From: Agapetus fuscipes
Taxonomy: Eukaryota; Arthropoda; Insecta; Trichoptera; Glossosomatidae
NCBI GenBank assembly: GCA_951799405.1
Contig: OX637343.1
Coordinates: forward strand, 15,974,524-16,038,523
Direction of reading: 5' to 3'
Length of the DNA: 64,000 nt
Part shown: positions 8,988 through 19,114 of the stretch, piece by piece
Layout of the letters: every line of letters begins with the position of its first letter
Numbering within the stretch: the first letter of the stretch is position 1
Notes under the pieces: model-generated
What the model saw: only the letters and a program-made list of their open reading frames with translations
The model's database searches: none
Told to the model about the DNA's origin: nothing
Program-made: the position numbers and the translations under genes

Positions 8988-9680
8988 TGTGATTTTTGGT
9001 TAAAGTGCTGTTCTGTCACTGTGCTGTTTTGACACTGTGCTGATTTTTCACTGTGCTGTTTTGTCACTGTGCTGTTTTGTCACTGTGCTGTTTTGTTACC
9101 GTGTTGTTTTGTCACCGTGTTGTTGTGTCACTGTGCTGTTCTTTCACTGTGCTTTTTTGTCTCCGTGTTGTTTTGTCACTATGCTGTTTTGTCAACGTGC
9201 TGCTTTGTCACTGTGCTGTTTTGTTACTGTGGTGTTTTGTCACCGTGTAGTTTGGTCACTGTGGTGATTTGTCACTGTGTTGTTTTGTCACCGTCATTTT
9301 TTGTCACTGTGCTGTTTTGTCACTGTGCTGTTATGTCACTGTGCTGTTTTCTCACCGTGCTTTTTTGTCAATGTGCCGTTTTGTCACTGTGCTGTTATAT
9401 CACTGTGCTGTTTTGTCACCGTGCTATTTTGTCACTGTGCTGTTATGTAACTGTGCTGTTTTCTCACCGTGCTTTTTTGTCAATATGCCGTTTTGTCACT
9501 GTGCTGTTATATCACTGTGCTGTTTTATCACCGTGCTGTTTTGTCACTGTGCTGTTATGTCACTGTGCTCTTTTGTCACCTTCCTGTTTTTTCACTGTTT
9601 TTTTTGTCCCCGTGCTTTTTTGTCACTGTGCTGTTTTGTTACTTTGTTGTTTGGTCATGTATCGTTTTGTCACTGTTTGC
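8988..9680 (+). repeat. 16-bp minisatellite, about 43 units
   Basis: The unit is TGTCACTGTGCTGTTT. It varies mainly at CTG/CCG and TTT/TAT positions, with some higher-order similarity between 9300-9400 and 9430-9560. A 16-bp unit shifts frame every copy, so all three plus-strand frames translate to similar Cys/Val/Phe-rich strings without stops. These are not genes. Confidence 0.95.
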
Positions 9681-9737
9681 CTTGCAACTTAGATTACAGA
9701 TTATAAAGAATAGAAATCAAAATAATTTCCTTATCTT

Positions 9738-9935
9738 ATAGGTTGGTATGAGGCTGTCCACCCATACTGTAAAAATGGTTCACTTTTCTAACGTCACCCC
9801 TGTTTGAGGGAAGATGAGCAAGAGTTGCAGAGCTTATGTTTATTAGAGATTGTGTTTTTATGTTGTAAGGACACATGCAGCATGTGTAAGCGCGAACTTA
9901 TAAATGTGTGCTTGTATCTTTGCAACTTAGATTAT
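9738..9935 (+). mobile_element. LINE-T 3' UTR fragment
   Basis: GGTTGGTATGAGGCTG start and CAACTTAGATTATAG end. A 40-bp start-only scrap of the same family follows at 9966. Confidence 0.7.
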
Positions 9936-10014
9936 AGAACTAAACAAAATAATTTCCTTGACTAAAAGGTTAGTATGTGGCTGACCACCCATACTGTAAG
10001 TAATGGTTCACCAT

Positions 10015-10285
10015 CTAAATCTAATTCTAAATGTAAATCTAAGCTGCAAAGATATGTATCATTTGAGATTCATATTAAATGCATTCCCATAAGCAGACAT
10101 GCATAATTTCGTGCTCACACATGCCGCATGTGGACCTACAATATAAAAAACCCAATCTAAAATTATTATAAGCCCTGCAACTCTTGCCGACCTTCCCTGA
10201 AGCAGGGGTGACATTGGCAAAGTGAACCATTTTTTACAGTATGGGTGGTCAGTCGCATACCAACCTATCAGTCAAGATATGCAAA
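10015..10285 (-). mobile_element. LINE-T 3' UTR fragment
   Basis: Full-length minus copy with AATCTAA-type tail at 10016. The CACATGCCGCATGTGG palindrome is near 10120. Confidence 0.75.
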
Positions 10286-10289
10286 TTTT

Positions 10290-10435
10290 ATCTCTGTTTG
10301 AGGAAAAGTCGTGTTGTAAATACACATGCAGCATATGTAAGCGCGAACTTATACATGTCTGCTTGTAAGAATGCATGTAATATGAATCTCAAATGTTTTA
10401 TATCTTTGCAACTTAGATTACAGATTTAAATCCAT
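10290..10435 (+). mobile_element. LINE-T 3' UTR fragment, partial
   Basis: Starts inside the family (TTTGAGGAAAAGTCG). With the preceding minus copy it forms an inverted pair. Confidence 0.65.
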
Positions 10436-10439
10436 TTTT

Positions 10440-10885
10440 ATTTTGTGTATTTTTTTTTTAATTTGCATGAAATAAAAGAAAATATAAAAAAAACCTTCAC
10501 GTTTTGCCGCTAGATGTTAATTTATTTCCATACATTTTCAGTATGAAGAAACAGGTTAATTGAAAAAAGTTTTCATACATTTTTAAACACAAACGCGAAA
10601 GCTCGCAGCATTGCAGCATATATACAAAAAATAATTTGCCATTGATCAGGAATGATTTTCATCTTCTGTGATGGCATTAATTTTGAAAATTGAAATTGTA
10701 AGCGAATGACGACGGCGAAGGGCATTATATATATATAGATAATGTAAAAATAAAAACAAAAGTTTTTCTAAACGAGTTGATTTATTTCTTTGAGCGCTTT
10801 CGGTGTTATCGCACCATTATGAAGAGAACAACTATCCAATATCAACTTTTAATTTATTGATTGGATACTGATTGAACATGTCGTT
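10440..10885. other. Intron sequence without recognised feature
   Basis: AT-rich single-copy-looking sequence. Nothing coding was seen. Confidence 0.4.
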
Positions 10886-10889
10886 CCTT

Positions 10890-11200
10890 CAGTGCTTGCT
10901 TGGCTTATCTAACTTTTTTTTTTCTTTTTTTTTAAGACAGCCTATGCGGGAGACTCTCTAGATTCGAGAGACTTTAAGGGTCTATTGATTCTGATTCGAA
11001 GATGACTTTTCAATGAAATCACATTCTACACAATCTGAGCTAAGAATGAAACGTAAAATACTATAATGTGAGAGTTGTTTCAAATATTTTTTCAATCAAT
11101 TTCTGGTTTTCATAGGAAACATTGGTCAAGTACGCATACAAACATTACCCATGTGAAATTACCTCTGATTGACATAAAACAAACAAACACTTCAAGGACG
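10890..11200. mobile_element. MITE-K copy
   Basis: The left end GTTCCTTCAGTGCTTGCTTG and right end (complement) CGTCCTTGAAGTGTTTG are inverted. The centre has the family block CACATTCTACACAATCTGAG. A LINE-J tail scrap (GCCTATGCGGGAGACTCTC at 10940) is embedded. Confidence 0.6.
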
Positions 11201-11404
11201 ATATAACGAGTGCAGAATAAATCTTTGAGCGTCTTCTCTACCATCTGAACCAAACTGATAGTACCACCACAAATCTGATTGTCTGCCCACACTAACCCAT
11301 TTCAACAGGCAAAATCATGTCAGTCAAACACAGTAGACCACTTTTCTTGGGGAGAAAAGCTAGTGCAGTTATATATTGTTATGTTATTTTAAAATAACAT
11401 ATAA
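11201..11404. other. Intron sequence without recognised feature
   Basis: No coding or repeat signal recognised. A TTATTTTAAAATAA dyad lies at 11384-11397. Confidence 0.4.
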
Positions 11405-11760
11405 AAAACAATCTCCAAATGTACAGTGTGTTTGTGGGCCGAACGGAGCCGAACGGTCACGGAAGCGGCCGAACTGCGCTGTGCGAACAATCGGGCCGTC
11501 GTTCATCAGTTCCCGGCAAGATGCCAACCGATTCAGACGTCGGCGACCAAGCACCAAGCGGTGCAAGAGGGGGCATTACAATGAAGCTCCCTCCTCCCCA
11601 TCTACTTGGATTTCCTGCCATCAAGGCACCCGCTTTGTGGACCAGAGGCATAGGATACATAGTGCATAGGAGCGCCCACCCAGGGGCTCCAACGTGTGGA
11701 GGCGTCCGCCTCATGAGCCGCCGCTAGCCTAGGGCGCTGCCCCAGGCCATTCAGTTCGGA
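11405..11760 (+). other. GC-rich island of unknown origin
   Basis: About 350 bp clearly richer in G+C than its surroundings (GGCCGAACGGAGCCGAACGG start; CGCCGCTAGCCTAGGGCG near 11720). It is open in several frames on both strands but has no recognised motif, and the longest ORFs start at weak contexts. It may be part of an unrecognised retroelement; an AATAAACC signal follows at 11852. Confidence 0.4.
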
Positions 11761-12155
11761 ACTCCAGTCAACAGAGTAGGGAGTGCTTTAGTAACAAAGT
11801 GCAGGTTGATCCATTACCTTATTTCCCCTTTTTCCCCATATTACTAAAGTAAATAAACCCTTATTTGTTCATGTTAAACTTATTTTTGAATATAAAACCC
11901 TTCCCAGGATACAAGTAAGCAATACCAAAGAAAGAACCCCATGCCCTGAGAGTGATGCTGATGAGAGCTAGCCGGAGTAAGTATCCTGCAGGTACATCCT
12001 AGAAGGTACTCTTCTAATTAAACACAACAATAATGTAAACAGCGGAGTGATGTGAGCAAGTTTGGACATCCCGAATGCGAGTAAACGAACCACATTTTTA
12101 GCAGTTTTGGGAGATCAAATTCAAACACAGTATCAAACACAAGTATATAATTATT
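11761..12155. other. Intron sequence without recognised feature
   Basis: Possibly continues the element of 11405-11760 (AATAAA near 11852, AAGGTACTCTTCTAATTAAA near 12004). No coding signal. Confidence 0.35.
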
Positions 12156-12159
12156 GTTA

Positions 12160-12330
12160 TTTTTTTAAGGAATCCTTTGTGACAGACTCCCTAGGTTTCA
12201 GAAAATCGAGTCTATGGCAAATTATGGTGATTTGACGGTTGATGTCTTGATCCCCTCTTACAGGGCTGTTAGCTGCCTTGTGTTGTTTTGTGTGTTGTGA
12301 TGGCTTTGTTTTGAGACACTGAAAAGCATG
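12160..12330 (-). mobile_element. LINE-J 3' end, diverged
   Basis: Complement contains CAGTGTCTCAAAACAAAGCC, then CTAGGGAGTCTGTCAC and an A-run. This is the same order as the better copies ending at 26200 and 53630. Confidence 0.6.
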
Positions 12331-12564
12331 GACAATTGATATTGGTTTTGAATACGATAAGATTCAATTGGGTTGAAAACACAGATACCGGTAACTTGTT
12401 CCATAAGTGGGCAGTTTTGCAAAGAAATGAGTGGTCAAAAAACACCGAGTTCTCATAGTTTTGATGTTGACGGTAAAAGGGTGAATGTTAGCCGTATATT
12501 GCTTTATTCTACAGGTTCCATTTGTGTTATTAGATATGATGATTATGAGTTGATGATTTCTTTA

Positions 12565-12830
12565 TAGCGCCGTTTCGTGATGTAGTCCCTCTAAGGGCGC
12601 TGGTGCAAACGATGCCAGAAATTTGCTTGTATTCAGTGCGTTCCGGAACTTCCCATGGTCCTTTCCATGGTCCATGGTGGTTCCAAGCCAGAGGGCCAGC
12701 AACTGCAAATGCACGCTCTCCAAACATTGTGTTAACTCTTCTTATAGGTTCTTCAATCCTTGATTTGGCTCCAGTCTCAGCCGAGCGCAGTGTTAGGCTT
12801 TTTTTGCCGAGGGCGACTGGTTTGATTACA
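12565..12830 (-). pseudogene. CR1/L2-type LINE, C-terminal remnant
   Basis: The minus strand translates to a FGERAFAVAGPLAWN motif preceded by RSAETGA. This matches the FGDRAF...WN-LP block found near the C-terminus of CR1/L2/Rex-type reverse transcriptases and at 29602 and 51029 here. Downstream is scrambled by a CCATGG-rich duplication. Confidence 0.6.
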
Positions 12831-13279
12831 TCAGCGAGATATTTGGGTAAAAATCGTTAAAACCATAATTTGCAGCCTTTCTCGGAAACGTCACACACTT
12901 GAATAAGTGCCTCGCTAGTTGGTCACAACTCACCGAGTATCTTTGAAGTTAACTCATTTGCACTACCAAGTAAGCTGAAGCAGAGACGTTACTTGTAGTG
13001 AAATCGCTCAAAGACGCTTAGCGTTCGCTCGAAAGCGCAGGAGCCACTGGTCCCGAACACTATTCCCGCCAATCAAAGGTTTCATCCAATTTGAATATCT
13101 CGATCGATTGAGTCTCGAATGTTCGACTAAATTGCTCGACTGGGTGAGCAATTATTATTGGATTAGCACCTTTACGTGTAGTATAAAACGTAAAGTGTGA
13201 AAGTGAAGATTTAAAGATGATTACATAAACTACCCTCGATTGCGTTGGCATGAATTCCTTGACTTGTGAGTAATGTGGT

Positions 13280-13560
13280 GTAAGACAAAGTGTGAAAGTG
13301 AAGATTAAAAGAAGTATAATAAGATGGTTTGGGCATATGGAGAGAATGAATGATGAAAGACTGACGAAGAAAGTATACGTTGCAAGAATAGAAGGATGTC
13401 GTGGAAGAGAAAGACCGAGAAAGATGTGGATGGACGAAATATCTGAAAGAGTGATTGAATGAAATATCTAGAGTCATAATAAAAGGAGAACTTGTATGTG
13501 GAAGGTTATGACTCTGGATAAAATGAAAGTAGTATGTATGTTACAATATGACCGGTGTGA
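13280..13560 (+). pseudogene. LINE reverse transcriptase C-terminal remnant
   Basis: The plus strand reads IRWFGHMERMNDERLTKKVY, then GRERPRKMWMDEISERV, an in-frame TGA, and SHNKRR...VMTLDKMK. WFGH-ERM and RPRK-W-D are standard for the C-terminal region of many non-LTR polyproteins. Stops and missing 5' part make it a pseudogene. The C-terminal block matches the LINE-T coding ends at 26796 and 48620. Confidence 0.75.
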
Positions 13561-13654
13561 TACAATGGACTGCAACAAGAAAGATTCACTATGCAAATCC
13601 ATGTATTATATATGTTGCAAAGAAATATGAAAAATAAAGATACATCAGAAACTA

Positions 13655-13850
13655 CAGTCGGTGTTATAGCCGCGGGGTCAAGACAGGTAATTTGGAACCG
13701 GATAACGCTGGTTCGAATCCCGCGATGATAGCTTCGACCCTGGTTCAACAGATGCCGTTGCATGCACACAAGCTCCTGCTTTCGCAAGAAGACAACTGGC
13801 CAGGTAAAATAGGTTGGTGGATTGCAATCCTTTACTTATTAATGTATAAC
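13655..13850 (+). mobile_element. SINE-3 copy (tRNA-like head)
   Basis: GTGTTATAGCCGCGGGGTCA then GGTTCGAATCCCGCG (B-box like), followed by TCGACCCTGGTTCAACAGAT and GGCCAGGTAAAATAGGTTGG. The same order occurs at 16042 and in degenerate form at 60930. Confidence 0.65.
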
Positions 13851-13864
13851 TATTTAATGTATGT

Positions 13865-14000
13865 CCACAAGCAGGCATGCTTAAATCTCAAATGAACATA
13901 CACCGTGCATTTCTTACCGACCTTCACTGAAACAGCGGTGACATTGGCAGAGTGAACCATTTTCTACAGCATGGTTGGTCAGCCGCATACCAACCTTTGA
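13865..14000 (-). mobile_element. LINE-T 3' UTR fragment
   Basis: Partial minus copy ending TACCAACCTTTGAGTCAAGG. Confidence 0.7.
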
Positions 14001-14884
14001 GTCAAGGAACATATTTCAGAAACATAAATTTAGAATAGAACAGTTAGAAATCCGCAAAGCAAATACTTCCATTACCCAGATTGGGAATTAGGTAATGGGA
14101 GGAAATCCCCATGGAGGATGCTGTGGTCCAAACTCTCAAACATTATGTATGCACTGGCACGCAGTGGTGAGGATTAAGTGCGGACTATGTATGTACTTCG
14201 CTCGCTGAGAATAACAGACCTTGTCAAATAACGTCTATCAATATAACACTGAAATGGTGTTACTAACATACGGCAAATCCATGGCTTAAAAGTAAATACT
14301 CCAAACAGATAAACGATGATCCGTGGATTATCTATGCATGAAATGTTTTGTGAATAAAATTGACAGAGACGTGAGTCCCTAGGACAATCTATGGACTAAA
14401 TAAAATAAATATTTTTGTTTTTTTGTATGAAATGTTTCAGAATTTCATTTTAAAATTTGAAAAAAAACAAATAATTAAAAGAATTAGAACCAAACAGTGT
14501 TTGTTTTTTATATTATAAAATTTTTCTTTACAATTATTTCTGAATTACGAGTAAAATATGGATTTACGTAACCAAACAACACAATTAGGGAAATTGTTAT
14601 TGGTGATATCCTGGAAAGAATCACACGTGGCGTGAGAAACCTATTTTTTCACAGGTAAGGTAGGGTCCTACCTTACGGGTAGGGTCCTACCTTACGAGTT
14701 TTTAGGGAGGCTGGTTATAATTTTTTTTTTAAGTTTCAGTAAGCTTTATCAGTATTTTGATTTTACGATTCAACTTTCTAATTAAAAGAAAAGTCTCCTC
14801 TAAAATCCTTGGTGAAGATCGACCCCTTACTATACGGTATGGAACTCAATTGTTTTAAGAACATATTTATGCAGTACTTGTAGG
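14001..14884. other. Intron sequence; short palindromic duplication
   Basis: No coding signal. At 14652-14700 GTAGGGTCCTACCTTACG is repeated in tandem and is itself nearly palindromic. Confidence 0.5.
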
Positions 14885-15075
14885 TGACCGGTCGGTTGTC
14901 TAGTGACACTTTGGATTCATGATTGAAAGGTGGTGGGTTGAAAAGTTAATCTGCCTTTAACGAAGACAAGCCACTAAATGTAGGTGTCTTGCTTGAGAAT
15001 TGTCGCTTTCTACAGAAACGACCAAGCTCGCATCTCACAAAACAGCACTCACCAAATAAATCATCCTAGTATTGC
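14885..15075 (+). mobile_element. SINE-1 copy, diverged, tail B
   Basis: TGACCGGTCGGTTGTCTAGTG (A-box region), TGGTGGGTTGAA (decayed B box), a shortened body with CTTGCTTGAGAATTG, ACGACCAAGCTCGC, then the tail-B end AGCACTCACCAAATAAATCA. Confidence 0.7.
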
Positions 15076-15077
15076 TG

Positions 15078-15385
15078 GAGTGATGTTTTCCGGGATCTGC
15101 CGTGGTATGTGGGAGCTGGAGCTTCAGGACGTTTCGCCCATTTCTACGATGGGCTTCTTCAGCTTGAAGTATGATGATGAAGATGATCATGATGAGAACT
15201 GTGATGCAAGTGTGTGAACACTTGGGGTGTATATGTGGAAACTAAACACACTTAGCATACGAGTTTGTTTAAGATTTTTGCATAAGAAGCCCATCGTAGA
15301 AAAAGGCGAAACGTCCAAAAGCTCCAGCTCCCACAAACCACGGCAACAGATCCCGGAAAACATCACTCCAGCATCATCAGCTGGC
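15078..15385. mobile_element. Foldback element with hammerhead-like core
   Basis: Arms of about 100 bp (ATTGCTGGAGTGATGTTTTC onward, and the complement ending near 15380) enclose a 100-bp spacer. Both arms carry a CCCATCGTAGAAA...GGCGAAACGTCC segment. It resembles ends of Penelope-like elements or related ribozyme-bearing repeats; that family assignment is inference. Confidence 0.65.
15122..15169 (-). ncRNA. Hammerhead-ribozyme-like motif
   Basis: Minus strand: CTGAAGA (fits CUGANGA), a 6-bp helix GCCCAT/ATGGGC with a 7-base loop, then GAAA, then CGTC. Flanking CTTCAAG and CTGAAG can pair with one bulge as stem I. ACGT after GAA is self-complementary, as in dimer-acting short-stem-III forms. 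Activity is not shown. Confidence 0.55.
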
Positions 15386-15429
15386 TGTATAAGCCTAAAA
15401 CGCTTATTCATCCAATTATTATTACCATA

Positions 15430-15850
15430 GTTTGATGATGTACTGTTAAAGTATTTAAATTAATTGTAGAAACATGATTCAGAGCGCCTTCATTGAAAAA
15501 TCAAAGCATAAAATTTTATGATGTTGGTAGGTACTACGTCCTTTTTAAACCGTTTTATTTTTAATGTCGTTTTAAATGTCAAGATAACCTTTCACATCAT
15601 ATCCGTCATTCACTGAGCCAACAATGTCTACTACTTCATCATTCTGAATCTTCTGATGACTGGACAATTAATCCTGAAAGATTTCCCTGTAAAAAAAGGT
15701 CTTTCAGAGCATCGGCCTTTCAAAAATTTTCAGCGGTTTCTTTTTGAAGGCTGTCGAGCAAAAGCTCACAAGTTGATTATAACATCAAACGTGCGCATAC
15801 ACACACAGGCAGTATTAAATTTAAGGCTAGCCGTATCGTCCACCGAGTGC
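15430..15850. other. Intron sequence without recognised feature
   Basis: AT-rich, with no convincing ORF. A short CTTTCAGAGC/AAGGTCTTTC duplication lies near 15700. Confidence 0.4.
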
Positions 15851-15854
15851 TTGT

Positions 15855-16035
15855 TTGTCTTATGTCAATCAGAGGTAATTTTACATGAGCAGTGTTTGTA
15901 TGCGTACTGGACCAATGTGTGTGATGAAAACTGGTGATTGATTTTTGAAATATTTAAAACAACTTCTAGGTTAGGTAACTGTTTATAGTTTGATTCTTAG
16001 CTCAGGTTGTGTAAAATGTGATATTTAACACTATT
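15855..16035. mobile_element. MITE-K copy, right end lost
   Basis: GAGTGCTTGTTTGTCTTATG, then ACATGAGCAGTGTTTGTATG and CTTAGCTCAGGTTGTGTA are the family blocks seen at 24066, 30372 and 53868. Confidence 0.65.
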
Positions 16036-16041
16036 TCATTG

Positions 16042-16275
16042 TCGGTGTTATGGCCGAGGGGGCCAAGTGGGCTGATCTTTCTAGCGTGTTTGGAATAAAA
16101 CAACGTTGGTTTGATCCCTGCCTGGGTCATTCGACCATAACTTTGACCCTGGTTTAACAGATGCTATTGGGTAATTGTTAATTAATAATACATTAAAAAA
16201 AACAATAATTAATTATTAATTAATGATATTAATACCTGTTTATGCCCAGGCAGAATAGGTTGATGAATTGTATTC
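16042..16275 (+). mobile_element. SINE-3 copy (tRNA-like head)
   Basis: GTGTTATGGCCGAGGGGGCC and GGTTTGATCCCTGCC resemble A and B boxes of a leucine/serine-type tRNA. TTTGACCCTGGTTTAACAGA and TGCCCAGGCAGAATAGG follow. A palindromic AATTATTAATTAAT stretch interrupts the body. Confidence 0.65.
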
Positions 16276-16299
16276 CTCTTTACAAATCTATTTAAAAAA

Positions 16300-16360
16300 A
16301 ATGTCATCTTTGAATCAAATGGCAGATAAGCCAAACAGGCACTGACGGAACGGTATTCCG
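16300..16360. mobile_element. MITE-K terminal fragment
   Basis: GGCAGATAAGCCAAACAGGC then ACTGACGGAACGGT is the complement of the MITE-K left end. Confidence 0.55.
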
Positions 16361-16439
16361 GACACAGGGGTGGCCATGTACTGGTTTTCATAATCATAAA
16401 ATTAAAAAATATACAAATACATTTAAAATTCAATAGGAT

Positions 16440-16620
16440 AAAACAGAGTCTTAATTCACTTTTTTTTTAATTTTTTTGCTCAACCGTTTTCGCCTTATAA
16501 GGCATTTTCAGGAGCATTATTGTTACAAATATGCTCCTGAAGATGCTTTATTAAGCAAAAACGTTTGAGCAAAAAAATGAAATAAAAAGTAAATTAAAAC
16601 TCTGTTTTGTAACAATTAAT
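16440..16620. mobile_element. Foldback element with paired hammerhead-like cores
   Basis: Inverted arms (GCTCAACCGTTTTCGCCTTA and its complement) around ATTGTTACAAAT. The outer flanks AACAGAGTCTTAATTCACTT and AAGTAAATTAAAACTCTGTT are also inverted, making one hairpin of about 170 bp. Confidence 0.7.
16477..16571. ncRNA. Two hammerhead-like motifs, opposite strands
   Basis: Plus strand 16532-16571: TGCTC, CTGAAGA, helix TGCTTTATTAAGCA, AAAA (G12 lost), CGTTT, GAGCA; the outer 5 bases pair as stem I. Minus strand 16477-16516: CTGAAAA (G8 lost), helix GCCTTATAAGGC, GAAAACGG, GAGC. Each copy has one core substitution, so neither is expected to cleave. Confidence 0.5.
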
Positions 16621-16714
16621 TCATGAATTTATAAATTTAAAGACTTTCACTGTGTGAATAGATTTACACTCAAAAATATATAAAAATACAGATTGTATTG
16701 CCCTTTTGACGCTA

Positions 16715-16905
16715 ACGCTATTAAGATACACATGTAGCGTAACTTCTTGCCGCGTTTTCTTCGAAGGGGTCACATGTGGCGAGTGAAACATATGTATTGT
16801 TACATGTCAGGGGGCCGGACTTCCGGCAACCACTTCAGTTGATGTGGAGGTTTTGCAGATCTCGAGGGGCCTGGTACTCATTTTCTTGTGAAGGCTGAGG
16901 GAAGC
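16715..16905 (-). mobile_element. SINE-2 copy, head lost
   Basis: Minus copy of the body and tail: ATGTAGCGTAACTTCTTGCC, GAAGGGGTCACATGTGGCG, and AACCACTTCAGTTGATGTGG. Confidence 0.7.
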
Positions 16906-17054
16906 TTGCTGTTATTTAATTTTTTATTTTGAAATATACACCGTAGCAAAAAACTGTTTCTGACACTTGGAAAGAATCAAGAAAATTTGACAATTATTTT
17001 AAATCATTTTTCGTCTCGAAATATTTCCATTTAGTCACGAAAAAGAAATATAAT

Positions 17055-17145
17055 ATTTTTGCGCTCCACCAGGATTCGAACTCCCCACCTTCCATTTACG
17101 ATTCAGAGGTGTTAACCACTAAACTACGTAGCTTACCTATGAAAA
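17055..17145 (-). mobile_element. tRNA-derived SINE head, SINE-1 related
   Basis: Complement: TACGTAGTTTAGTGGTTAAC (A box), GGAAGGTGGGGAGTTCGAATC (B box, tRNA T arm) and CTGGTGGAGCGC. It is close to the SINE-1 head but with a different flank, so it may be a sister family. Confidence 0.6.
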
Positions 17146-17149
17146 AATC

Positions 17150-17525
17150 GGTATAACGGAAAATTGTATCGTGATTAGTTCAATCCCTATGTTATTTGAA
17201 GGCTAACGGGAAGCTTTTCAAGTGAATTGCTGAAGGCATTTTACTAATCTGAGGCCGCTGGAGCTCTGGGCTGAAAACCGACCGCACACAGCCTTGCCCA
17301 GGGTAAATATTCAAGCCTCCGTAACTCGATACCACAAATAAATATGAGCCGAAACGCATGACTTTTAGCCCAATTTACAAAATCGACTTGTTCACATTTT
17401 TTTATTTAAAAAAAATAGCCTCGTATCTAAGGATGGTGGTTTTTCAAAGATAATTTACAATTTTGGCTTAACTTTTCAACTCTTAGTCTGGGCCGACTAT
17501 TACCCTAAAATATAATATACCTACC
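17150..17525. other. Intron sequence without recognised feature
   Basis: No coding signal. TTAGTCTGGGCC at 17487 is a loose copy of the terminus of the next element. Confidence 0.45.
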
Positions 17526-17528
17526 TAC

Positions 17529-18438
17529 TAGTCTGGGCCAAAAAACTTTTTTTTTTTTCTAAATGCTATACCAAAAAAAACTTGTCTTTATTATGTGTTA
17601 TTAAAATGCAATATAGTTTCCAGCTAGCGCAACACACTTGAAATTTCGAAATTTCACTAAAATCCCAGGATTGTACAATTTTTTTAAAGTACCTTAACAG
17701 CTAGATATTGAACTGCTATAGTGAAAATCATTTATATTGGAGTTATAAAAACACAATGAGTTATTGAAATATTTATATTTTTATTTTATTTTAGGTAGCG
17801 CAACTGCCTTCAATATAGTTAATTGATCACTTTTCGAGTGCTAACCGGCTGTAGTGCAGTCTAATCTAATCTAATCTAAGTTGCAAGGATATGTTACATT
17901 GAAGATTCACATTACATGCATTCTCACAACCAGACACATACAAGTTCGCGCTTGCACATGCCTCATGTGAACCTACAACATAAAAATCAAATCTCAAATG
18001 GACATACACCCTGCAACTCTTGCCGTCCTTCCCTGAGACAGGGGTGACATTGGCAAAGTGAACCATTTTTACAGCATGGGTGGTCAGCCGCATACCAACC
18101 TATAAGTCAAGGAACACACACACACGACAAATTACATTTTATACATCATTAAATAATAATGCAGTGCAGCATCTAATTTTTTAAACCCACTACCCATGCG
18201 TTTTTGTAGAAATATAATGTTGATGGAACAAGGTGGATGGAATCTAGCTGTTTGAGTACTTTAATTTTTTTTGTACAATCCTGTAATTTTAGTGAAATTT
18301 CGAAATTTTAAGTATGTTGCGCTAGCTGAGGGCTGAATATATATTTTTTTTCTTTGTTGAATATTGATAACACATAATAAAAACAAGTTTTTTTTGGTAT
18401 AGCATTTAGAAAAAAAAATATTTTTTTGGCCCAGACTA
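17529..18438. mobile_element. Long-TIR DNA element, about 190-bp arms
   Basis: The left arm starts TAGTCTGGGCCAAAAAACTT and runs to about 17700. The right arm is its complement from about 18250 to 18438, and both contain the block GTTGCGCTAGCT or its complement. Flanks CTACCTAC and ATACCTAC are an 8-bp duplication with one difference, pointing to hAT. The interior is a LINE-T fragment; there is no transposase. Confidence 0.75.
17865..18115 (-). mobile_element. LINE-T 3' UTR fragment nested in TIR element
   Basis: Complete minus copy with a clean TCTAA-repeat tail (17859-17878), ending TACCAACCTATAAGTCAAGG. Confidence 0.8.
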
Positions 18439-18529
18439 ATACCTACATAAACATAATATCGTGAAACAGAAAAACTGTCAAAGGATCGATTTTTCATCTT
18501 GTACCAAATATATTATTTTAACTTATATT

Positions 18530-18770
18530 GTTTGGTTTGTGGCTGACCACCCATGCTGTAAAAATGGTTCGCTTTGCCAATGTCACCCATGTTTCAGGGA
18601 CGGACTGCAAGAGTTGTAGGGTGTATGTCCATTTGAGATTAGGTTTTTATGTTGTAGGTTCACATGCGGCATGTGCAAGCGAGAACTTGTACTAGTAAAA
18701 ATGCATGGAATATGAATCTTCAATGTAACATATCTTTCTAACTTAGATTAGATTAGATTTAGATTTTTTT
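18530..18770 (+). mobile_element. LINE-T 3' UTR fragment
   Basis: Starts at GTTTGTGGCTGACCACCC and ends in ACTTAGATTAGATTAGATTT, a clean tail of AGATT units. Confidence 0.8.
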
Positions 18771-18959
18771 TTTTGACCCTCGGATGTTTGAATTAATTTA
18801 TTGTAATTATTATATATTATTTTATGTTTTCTTTCTTTCAATTTTTGACTGTTGTATTTAATTTTAATTAAGTTCATATTTATTGTACCTATACCTACCT
18901 ATTTATTTGAATTTATATAATTTTGATCTATGGTTTGTTCTTAATAATTTTAAATTTTT

Positions 18960-19050
18960 TATACATCACTCTTGATAATGGCCTGAATATTGAAGGTCGA
19001 AAGTACTCGAGATATTAAATATTATTGTGAAAATAAACTACGTTAAACAA
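18960..19050 (+). repeat. Foldback-family arm with GGTCGAAAG motif
   Basis: TACATCACTCTTGATAATGG, TGAAGGTCGAAAG and TGTGAAAATAAACTACGTT match the right arm at 24326-24417. Confidence 0.6.
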
Positions 19051-19114
19051 AAAATAGCTTTATTTTAGATTAGATTTGTTTGGTAGTAGTAGCTAATAGT
19101 AAAACACCAACGGG

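Noticed and set aside
9037..9706. Cys/Val/Phe-rich ORFs of 65 to 207 codons
   Set aside because: Produced by the 16-bp minisatellite in every frame; not genes.
11376..11727. Overlapping ORFs of 60 to 102 codons
   Set aside because: High GC alone explains open frames on both strands; no domain recognised.
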